Of a DNA stretch of 64,000 nucleotides, positions 51,934-60,325 are shown in pieces. Both the position numbers and the translations under genes were made by a program. Numbering within the stretch: position 1 is the first letter of the stretch; each line of letters opens with the position of its first letter. Source of the stretch: Helopsaltes ochotensis (lineage: Eukaryota > Chordata > Aves > Passeriformes > Locustellidae). The stretch spans positions 117,759-181,758 of the forward strand of contig VXBM01000568.1 of the NCBI GenBank assembly GCA_013400155.1. Reading direction: 5' to 3'. The notes beneath the pieces are model-generated. The model was not told the origin of the DNA and did not search any database. It worked only from the letters and a program-made list of their open reading frames with translations.

Positions 51934-53424
51934 GCCAAATAAATTACTCTCCTATAATGTAAAGCTTTCAGGAATTTCCACATTTGAGGTCTTACCTCTT
52001 TCTTGTGGCTACACCAGAATATTCCAAGGACTTCAGCAATTTGACTATGAAAGCTTTGAAAAGCAGACGTTTTTGGCCAATAGATTTTTAGGGGTATATA
52101 AGCAATTTTGGATTTAAAGTTAAACATGAATTTTCTTGGAGGCAGTTTATTTCCACTAAGTTATTTTTACTCCTTAAATTTGGATTTTATACATATATAC
52201 TTGCTCATTGAGTAGTACACTAAGACATCCCACTTATTTGTATTTCACCCTTTATTTCACAACATATTTGTGGGAACTGCATTTCAAATATCACTAGGAT
52301 GAGGCTCTGCTTTGGATATGAGAATTCATTTACTCCAAAGCAGAAAGGAGCACCCAGATTAGTAAGCAGCATCTGTGTCTAAAAAATACAGGTTTGAGTT
52401 GGATGCCAAATAGGAAGCTAGTGCCCAGTTTTGGAAACTTTCTCACTGTTTTCTTTTAGCTCTGGTCTACCTTGAAAAAGGAAAGATTTACCAAAAAGCC
52501 ATTCTTCACACAGCTCTGTTAGTAATGCTCATACATGCAGAATAGAAGATTCCAAATTCACTGACCACCTTTTGTTCATGAGAGTTAGCAGGAGTTCATC
52601 ATGTATCTTCTGGTTGCACTTAACATCCAAATATCATGTGAAATTTTAGGTCACATGTTACATTGCAAATGCCCAATAAAACATAATTATAAATAAAGTG
52701 GAACTTCTACTATTTCTTGTGGCAGTTCAACTAGTGAAAATTCATTTCTTAATTTGAAAAAAAAATTCACGCACAATTACTGTCTTCACCTTTATATTAA
52801 TATAAATTTGCCCGATAGGACATTATTAGAGCTCTTTAGATCTGTCCTGCTCAGGGCAGGCTGTCACATTTTCACTCAGCTTGCTGTGTCATATTTCCAC
52901 TTAGCTTCACAGCAAGAGTGACATGTGAAGGATTTTCCCATCTTCAGCAAACTGTATAAAATCCAAGACAAAAATCAATCACTCCACACATATCAGCATA
53001 TTATAGCTCACTGCAGGAAGTAGTAGTTAAGCCCTGATGGTAAAGACAGGACAAAATGGAAGACTTTCAGTGGAGCCACAGCACACAGTGACAGACACTG
53101 GTCTTTCCAAATGCCATTTGTTTCTGCATAATGACAGGTCCCCTCAAAACCTGGATCCCTTACCTGTTTCAAACCCAGGTGAGCACTTGTGCTGTTACTG
53201 TTGCAAAATAAGGAAATCAACAAAGACCACAAAAAAGCCATAAAAATAATTTAGTACAGTTATTCTAAGAATAAGCTTTAGACTATCAAATAGTTACAGA
53301 TATCCCAGAAAAACTGCTCATAATTTCTTTCTTTAATGACCAAATAAAGACCATAATGCTTCCTCAGCTGTAGCTGCTAAATAACAGCACAGGCACTTTG
53401 AAGGGAGAGGAAGTGAGTTGAAGC

Positions 53425-53508
53425 TGTTTTGGTTTGTTTTGTTTTGGGTTTTTTAGGGGTTTTTTTGGTTTTGTTTTTGTTGGGGTTTTTTTGTTGTTGT
53501 TGTTTTTG
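53425..53508 (-). repeat. A/C-rich low-complexity tract (CAAAAC type)
   Basis: T and G make up almost all of the plus strand here, ending in a short TTG repeat. The minus-strand frame rich in K, N, P, T and Q is a product of this repeat. Confidence 0.85.
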
Positions 53509-55548
53509 CTTAAGTGTATCTAGCTTCTTGTAATACTTGTATGTGTTAACTTCTAATAGAATACTATCATTAAGCAATATTTTAAACTTTTATGGTACTC
53601 TGCCTAAATAATGAGCAAGAAGAAAAGAAAGATTGGATCATGTAAAACTCACTTCCTATTGTTATAACAATTATTACTACCATTTAGATATCAGGAAAAG
53701 TATATGGAACACTCCTCTATAGATCTATCCTGAATGTACACTGAATCCATCAATACTGTAAGTTCAGCAAGCCAACAGCAACTTCCTAAGCAAGACATGA
53801 TGATAACATCTCATGTAACTCCTCTTTGGCAATACTTAGACACTGCAACTAAATACCAAACAGTGTCACGTGAGCCAGTCAGTTACTGCAAGAAAGAAAA
53901 TGTGATGAACTGTTTGTTTTGAACTATCAGTATAAACATATTGCAGAAATGAAACCCAAGCTTAAACAATGGGGAAAGTTATCCGGTATTAAAATAAACA
54001 GTTCTAGGAAAATCTCTAAAAATGTTTACCAAGTCGTCTTCTTCTGTGTAGTTTCTGTGCAGAGCATTTTGCCATGTCCCTGGTTTGTCAACCAACGCCA
54101 GTTACACTGATTATAGATATGCAAATTATAATGGACAAGGCTGGGCCTTAATTGCCTATAATTGGCTCCCCAAGCAAGAGCATTTTTATCTACAATCAAG
54201 CTTGTAGGTCATCAAAGAAGCAAACTCACATTAAGAAAAAGTTATTACTTTTGTATGGAAGAGTATTTTGTTTTTCTTCTAGGAATCTGATCGTTTGGAT
54301 ATTAAATAAAAATTTTAAATTAAAACTTAAGCAAGGCATGATTCTTACAAAATTCCACAATGAGTATTTTTTAAATATCACAGAGGATAATCTGTGCTGA
54401 GAAAATAATTCACTTTGCCAAACATTGGCTATGTAAATTTTTATTAAAAGTTACATGTATTACCGGAAGTAATAAACATAACTCCTTTATGCACGTCAGA
54501 CTATTTCTAAAATTCTTGAATATTATTTCTGACTACATGTATTCTCTTCCAGCAAAAGACCTGCAACTGTTAATTATTCTTTAGTTCATTCACAGCAGGT
54601 GCATTGTAAAATGCTGTCTAGTGTAGAAAGTTTAGGGGGAAAAATAAATGCAGAGTACAAAAACAAGATGTGAGATACCTACGTAATATATTCATTACAG
54701 TTGAGCATTATGCATGTTTTGAAAGGAAATGAGTTATGGCTGAGATGCTTTGTAGTGGCAACAGCAACAAAGCAAATTCAGTATTCAGAGATGCTATAAA
54801 GGAGCTGCATCAGCCTCATTTGTTCAGAGTGAGACATGGTCCTTCACACAGAGAAACAGGTCCTTTCATTCCAAGGAAAACTGACACATGGGGATACATG
54901 CATAATCCCAGTTTTATGCTAACCCCTGGGAGCAGGGCATTGGGGGCTGGGAGGGAAAGGAGGAGGGGAACAGTTCTGCTCTCAGCCAGTTCTACAATCA
55001 TTGCAGAAGAAAACAGTCCTAATTTAAACCCCTTTCACTAGGCTTCCTACCTGTGTAATCACTTCCCTCCAAAGTGTGAGAAGACTAACCCTCAGACATT
55101 CACACTCCAGAGACTCATATTTCCTCATGTTCAGTGAAACAGTGATCTTAGTTCAGTCTCTAGTGGACAAACACAGAATAAGTCTTAGAAGCATGATTCA
55201 GCAGGCAATTTCCCCAAGTAAAATCATATGTGCATAAAAACAGAAAACAACTTTCCCCTCTTTAGTGCTTATCTCAGCCTGCCAAGGCACAGTAAAATAA
55301 TTTCTTTTCCTCTATATAAAACATCCACTTATTTCCAGCCCTATATTCCCCAAGGCAGATAAAGACATTAAAAAATGAGGGAAGTAGTCTAAGAGTTATA
55401 TGTTTGGTTATATTTTCCACACAGAATCTTTTCTCTCTTGCTATGGTCAGATATGCAAGAGAACAAATAATTTACAAAAAAATCAGAAATTCCTCTCCAA
55501 AAATTCTAGAAGAGTTAGGGGGGTGGGGGGCTGCATATGCTTTTTAAC

Positions 55549-55561
55549 ATATATATATATT
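55549..55561. repeat. Short AT microsatellite
   Basis: About six AT units. Confidence 0.8.
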
Positions 55562-56674
55562 GTCTTACATATTGTCTGGATGAAAAAAAACTTGTAAATG
55601 AGATAGGTTAGCAGCAACTATGTTAGCATGAAGTTTCAGCCCAGCTAGTAGAGTCCTCATTAGAGTTTTATTGATTTTCATTCTTAGTGTGAACTTGTGT
55701 TGGAGTTAAATCATGTATCTCTCAAACACATAAACAGTGTTCTTGAACCAGATTACATGACCAGTTGCATCACTCAGTTGTGCAATTTTCTAAGTTTTGC
55801 CAGGTCAAAATGGCAGCATGTGAATGGGAATATCACAAATAGCTATACACAGACTGTTTCTTTATTTTAACTGGTCAGCTACCCCAAAGAATTTTCTTTA
55901 CCAAGGTACAGACAGCAAGGTATGTAATTTTACACACGTGAGTAATCAAGCTAAGGTGACTGGAATTGCTCATATGAGTGAAATTATTCACATATTTAAC
56001 CCTTTCAGACCCAAACTTCATAACAATAATCACTTCTATTAAGTTACTGCAACACCTTGAAACCCATTTTCCCCTTTCAAAGAAAGAATGCACATATATA
56101 AACACAAATTGAAGCAGGCTTTTTCAAGATCAGTGTATTCAACGTGGTTAAAAATGTTTACTGTGAAGTTTTAGAGGTTTTTATATTTACCTGTTTCTTT
56201 CCAGCAATCAGCTGGTTAGAATAGTATTACAGGATCTGTTTATGGAAGAGCAATGATATTCTTAACCCAGTGCCCTTAAATGCTGATTTTTTTTAAATGC
56301 TCCCTTTTGCTATCACAGTAGCAGGTAACCTGCATGACATCTGAGCTGAATCTGTGAACTATAAGCAGACCTTATAAGAACTTAGTAAGTTCTGTCAGTA
56401 GAGTGTCTGGAGGATTTTTGTGTTTTCCAACTCACACACATCCACAGTTTCTTGAAAAAAAGCCTTAAGAAGTCACATCTTTCGGTGAAGTGAAGAAAAT
56501 TCAGCTCCCAAAAGCAATGTCATTAGGAAGGGTGCACTCTGGCTAAAACATTTCTCTCCTACACAGCCAAGAACTATATAAATCCTTTTTACTTCTGTTC
56601 TCATAGAAACTAATGAAAACTGAACAGCATAAACATCCCCCAAAGATATCATTTAGTGAGAAACAAAAAAAGAA

Positions 56675-56682
56675 ACACTTAC
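56675..56682 (-). other. ANGPT1: Splice donor of ANGPT1 intron 1
   Basis: Read on the minus strand, the exon ends CTGCAAAAA and the intron begins GTAAGTGT, a near-consensus 5' splice site. It is a phase-0 break after Lys99, placed where the family alignment switches from QWLQK to the exon 2 sequence. Confidence 0.93.
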
Positions 56683-56979
56683 TTTTTGCAGCCACTGAGT
56701 GTAATTTTCCATCACATGTTCCAGATGTTGCAGTTTCTGGGAAGAGAAATCCTGTTCCACGTGAGGAGCATCTCTCTGAAGAGCATTTGTGTTGTACTGG
56801 TCTGTCGTGCTTTCACGACAGTTCCCGTCCTGTTCTGGCAGAATGAAAGTGTAGGTGCACTGCCCGTGCTGAACCCGGTTAAATCTTCTCCCACTGCCTT
56901 CTGGACCCCGACGCTGGTTAGTACAGCCTACAAGAGCAAGAATCACTGCCAGGAAAGCAAAGGAAAAGAAAACTGACAT
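56683..56979 (-). CDS. ANGPT1: Angiopoietin-1, exon 1 coding part (partial)
   Basis: This is the first coding exon of angiopoietin-1, a secreted glycoprotein that binds the endothelial receptor TIE2 (TEK) and promotes vessel maturation and stability. The 99 codons translate to a hydrophobic signal peptide (about residues 1-19), then the N-terminal superclustering region. Cysteines fall at residues 41 and 54, the positions known from human ANGPT1 to drive higher-order multimers. The segments QHGQC, TFILPE, NCRESTTDQYNTNALQRD and QKLQHLEHVMENYTQWLQK match the family almost residue for residue. N92-Y-T is a potential N-glycosylation site. The start ATG at 56979 has A at -3, and in-frame stops lie just upstream. 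The exon ends after the Lys codon AAA at a GTAAGT donor, the same break as in the human gene. The coiled coil and fibrinogen-like domain (of roughly 498 residues in total) lie outside the window. Reading past the donor gives a spurious tail ending VSFFVSH. Confidence 0.97.
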
Positions 56980-57130
56980 GTTATTATTACTTTCCTTTCC
57001 TACTTTAAAAAAAACTTTTTCTTCCTCTTTCTTTAAATTTGTTCTGAATTTCCCTTAAAGTCTGGAAAAAGGAGCGGAGCAGAACACTTTAACAATCAAG
57101 CTTGGATAAACTGGTTTGTTTGTTGGTTTG

Positions 57131-57147
57131 TTTTTTTTTTTTTTTTT
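57131..57147 (-). repeat. A17 homopolymer within the ANGPT1 leader
   Basis: Seventeen T on the plus strand read as A17 in the transcript. A CAAACCAACAAAC-like tract at 57111-57130 lies directly downstream of it in the transcript. The tract falls between the uORF stop and the main ATG and looks like a lineage-specific simple-repeat expansion of an A-rich part of the leader. Homopolymer length in an assembly may be inexact. Confidence 0.8.
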
Positions 57148-57171
57148 AATTTCACTGTGAAGATAGCTTCC

Positions 57172-57273
57172 TTAGTTAAAATTGGGAATATTTATTGCAT
57201 AGTAGCTAAGATTTATTGTTTCCTCTCTGTTCCAGTCCAGCATGTAGCCTGCTTTAGTCAGCTGCCTATGCAT
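57172..57273 (-). promoter_or_regulatory. Upstream ORF in the ANGPT1 leader (33 codons)
   Basis: The first ATG of the leader opens a frame of 33 codons that begins MHRQLTKAGYML and ends at TAA about 190 bases before the main start codon. The human leader, as I remember it, has an ATG at the same place and a peptide beginning MYTQLTQAGSML, so both the start and about eight of the first twelve residues appear kept. The human frame ends sooner, so only the front part seems conserved. Upstream ORFs usually lower translation of the main frame; that role is inferred here. There is no evidence yet that the peptide is made. Confidence 0.6.
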
Positions 57274-57426
57274 ATCCCAGTCTCTTTCCCCTACACTATC
57301 TGCTGCAGAACTGCTATTTTCTCTCAGGCTTCAGTGAGTTTTATTAAGGTTGCACTTTCAAGCCAAGCTGGAAGCAAGCAGCTTTTCACAAGATGACTTG
57401 ACAGGAATGCGTGTATGAGTGCGCCC

Positions 57427-57700
57427 CTATGCTAAGGATGGCTGATGGCTCAGTACAGAGGGATCATCTTACAAACTGGCTGGATGCATGACCTCAATCA
57501 TGCATGTCTGCCCAGCCCCTGCTGCACACAACTGCTGGGGGCTTTGGGCAAATTCACGTACGTTTAATAAGTAAGTCAGTCCACCTTAATACACTTCATA
57601 TGTTCGCACTGACCTATTAAAATGTAGATAAAGTGTAGAAGTTTGTTGTAATCCCTCTGTAAATATACAAAGGACTGAAATTAAAAATACTTTCAGTTCT
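57427..57700 (-). promoter_or_regulatory. ANGPT1: Presumed proximal promoter of ANGPT1
   Basis: This is assigned by position only, directly upstream of the inferred 5' end near 57426. I see no TATA box within about 40 bases upstream and no CpG island. Modest features are a C/G-richer stretch at 57505-57545 and a CACGTACG sequence near 57556. No factor site is claimed. Confidence 0.4.
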
Positions 57701-58610
57701 GCTCTGCTCTGTATCTATTAAAGAATTCTAGGTCGGGCGAATGACACTTACAGGAAAAAAAGTTAAGTTTAACCCTCACTAGGTTTATCTAATTTTCTAA
57801 GTTGTGTTTCTTTAACAGTTTTCAGAGAGCAGTTTTACATCATATATTGAAATTAAAGTTGCCAAATAGTAATTACGAAAGGCAGTTCATAAGGATAATA
57901 ATTTTCTGTGTCTGGTATCTAAACTAAGGTATCTAAGGTAGCTAATTAAAAACCAGTGAGAGATTAACTTCTGTACCACTGCATAGTTATCACATGCATA
58001 ACACCAATTTGCAAGTCTGTGTGGGCTTCATAGGCACCCCTTCTTACATGTGGAAACTTCCTCTGGGGCAACTTCCTCAGAAGGCTGTGGTAACTGCTTA
58101 AGAATCTATCTTAAATAATGCCTTTGGTATGTGCTAGAGACAAATAAAAAATGCACATATTATAAACAGGACTGCAATATTCATGAAATTCAGAGGAATT
58201 CGGATCTGAGTTCCTGCACTAGTATTTGTTGTTGTTAAATAAATATCAGCCAAAACTAATGGGGAGCACTTTGCACAATATTTCCCATGACAGAAAGTAA
58301 TCTTCTAAATAGCAATAATGCATCACTATAAAAACATCAAGGAGACCTACTTGCACAAATACTGAGTGCAAACAACTTCAGTGGTCATGTAGCTGTGACC
58401 TGTATCACAACTACAACGTCGTTCTAAAAGAACTGCCTGGAATATTTAGCCAGGCATCTGACCTGTTCCCATGCAAGCTATTCCTACTCAAACTGCAAAA
58501 CATCTTGCGTCTGGAAAGAAACCACTGCATTTGAATCAATAAGTAATATTCCCTACAATAAAATAGAAAAAAAGATAAATTCATATGTTGCTCTAATTTT
58601 TTTATATATA

Positions 58611-58634
58611 CAATATATAGAGAGAGAGAGAGAA
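58611..58634. repeat. Compound AT / AG microsatellite
   Basis: TATATATACAATATATAG passes into about seven AG units. Confidence 0.85.
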
Positions 58635-60293
58635 AAGGGAAGAATACAAAGCCCAAAGCAAAGCATCAATGCTACTGTTGTTTTGAGCAAAATCAGAATA
58701 TCCTTCCACCTCTGAATAGTTCAGGCCAACTTAGCACTTGTTTTCCTGCTTCCGAAAACCAACTTCTTAGTTTGTTTTCTTCCTCACATGCAGGACTTCC
58801 CATAACTCACCACCACCACCACAACTAATGCTGCTGTTATTTATTACACTGTCTTTGCAATTATTGTGAAATATATTTCTAAGGTATTTGCTCACCTAAG
58901 ATCAGAGATGAAAAGGGAAGAAAACTGTATGATCAGACACTGAGCTGAAGGGTTAGCAAAAACACAGCTATTCCCTCTGAGGCAAAGCAAAAATACCAGT
59001 GCACAAACATGGCAACAATACATGCTTTTCTTGTAAGTAAAAAAAGAGTACTTTATGAAAGGGCCTCAAAGCAGCTGAAAGAGGGACAGCAAAGGTGGGT
59101 GTACAAAGGCTTCCTAGCATTTTATTGATATTTTCAAATATGAATACACATTTACACAAATGCCTCATTCATTTTCTGCAGAGCTTTTAAGCATCAGATT
59201 TATTCACATGCAAATGTGGAGAAGTGAGATTGCAAACTTACAATTGATGTTTTTCAGACAAGGATTTCACAGAAGAGCTGGCTCACTTTGTTGCTGTTAC
59301 ATGGCCCCTTCCTGCTGGCTTGAGGTGGCTTCTCCTTCCCCTTGTGTCCCCTTCTTCCTGAGGGATAACAGCCCTCAGGACCTTCAAGAACCATGCAAAG
59401 TTACCAGGCATCTTTGACTCGTTTGTCTCCATCTTAGCTCCCTACCACAGCACCTGCCTCTCCAGCCTTCCCCAGGCCCCAAATGGATGGATCAGGGGCA
59501 ATGTGCAATTGCCAGGTGCCACAGCAGGAGAGGTGGCAGAGCCATGCAGCAGCCAGAGCATCTCCTACCAGCACACTGCACTAAGGCTGCCTCACGAAAG
59601 AGAATCACAGGATCACCCCTCTCACCCACGCGCTGTCCACACCTGAGTTGCAGAAGTGCCTCTGAGACATCTTGCGTGTCCAAACACGTGGGGTCTCATG
59701 CAGAGGCGAGGAAGGGATGGCAGGAGTCTGGTGGAGGCCCAGGAACCACTCTGTCGCTCCTAGTTTGCAGCCTTTCTAGCCCACTGGGAGGTACAGAAAG
59801 GGACTCATGAATTGTGATGGGATGCACTTAAATATTTCCAAGGGCTCCTTGAAATAGCAGCAGCTCTGTTGGCTACATAGAAACTCAGCAAGGTTTAGGG
59901 CTGCTCTGGCTGACCCCAGAGTTGGAACTATTCACCAGGGTCCCTAACTAGAATCACAGACATTCCCAGTCCTGTAACACAGGGACTAGAAAGGTCAGCT
60001 TGCTGTTTCCCCAAACACACAGCAAATCATGTTGATAAACACACTGAACTAACCAGGCCAGGTTCAGTTTACACTCCTCCATGACACACTCACGGTTCCC
60101 TGCACACACAGGCAGAAGTGCAACAACCAATACTGAAAAAATCATTTTTCCAGATCTGCAGATTATTCCATTTCATTCCACATTGCAATTTTATAAGGAA
60201 TTCCATTTTATCTAAGGACAATAGATTCAGAAACAAGAAGAGTTTTTATTTCCTAAAGTTCCCTATTCTTATATGTGTTTTCTTTTTCTTTTT

Positions 60294-60325
60294 ACAAACA
60301 AACCAACCAACAAGCCAAACAAATC
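60294..60325 (+). repeat. Short AAAC / AACC tract
   Basis: ACAAACAAACCAACCAAC followed by CAAGCCAAACAAA. It is a smaller relative of the tract at 11640-11745. Confidence 0.8.

Larger units (their letters stand above)
51586..56674. other. Intron 1 close to exon 1, no recognised gene
   Basis: AT-rich. Contents are an A20 run at 51914-51933, a T/G low-complexity tract at 53425-53508 and an AT microsatellite at 55549-55561. No mobile element was recognised. Being the first 5 kb of intron after exon 1, it is a place where ANGPT1 enhancers might sit, but nothing in the sequence proves one. Confidence 0.55.
1..56682 (-). other. ANGPT1: ANGPT1 intron 1 (5' part, incomplete)
   Basis: Everything left of the splice donor is transcribed intron if the exon 1 call is right. 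I searched the minus strand by eye for the next exon of the family (the start of the coiled coil, following QWLQK) and found no match, so the acceptor lies beyond position 1 and the intron exceeds 56.6 kb. Long first introns are usual for ANGPT1. The sequence is AT-rich with scattered repeats, listed separately. Confidence 0.85.
56980..57426 (-). other. ANGPT1: ANGPT1 5' untranslated leader (exon 1)
   Basis: The minus strand upstream of the ATG resembles the human ANGPT1 5' leader as I recall it. The resemblance runs from about GCGCACTCAT at 57425 through the uORF to about 57150. It is weaker closer to the ATG, where a simple A/CAAAC tract has expanded and the A-rich stretch before the start codon is shared only in composition. 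The 5' boundary is set by where the recalled similarity begins, so it is approximate. The leader is unspliced here. It contains a 33-codon uORF, a minimal ATG-CAA-TAA uORF near 57197-57205, and three AATAAA hexamers (57191-57196, 57212-57217, 57340-57345). The comparison to human is from memory and needs an alignment. Confidence 0.8.

Noticed and set aside
56653..56682. Extension of the ANGPT1 frame to a stop with the tail VSFFVSH
   Set aside because: The sequence after QWLQK is the GTAAGTG splice donor and intron, so these residues are not part of the protein.
56656..56976. 106-codon plus-strand frame at the ANGPT1 exon
   Set aside because: It is the antisense shadow of ANGPT1 exon 1; the minus-strand translation matches the family almost throughout.
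57157..57396. 79-codon plus-strand frame over the ANGPT1 leader
   Set aside because: It is antisense to the leader, with no domain. The similarity to human lies in the minus-strand transcript.
58808..58820. CAC trinucleotide run considered as a His or Pro coding repeat
   Set aside because: It is only four units long and not in a supported reading frame.
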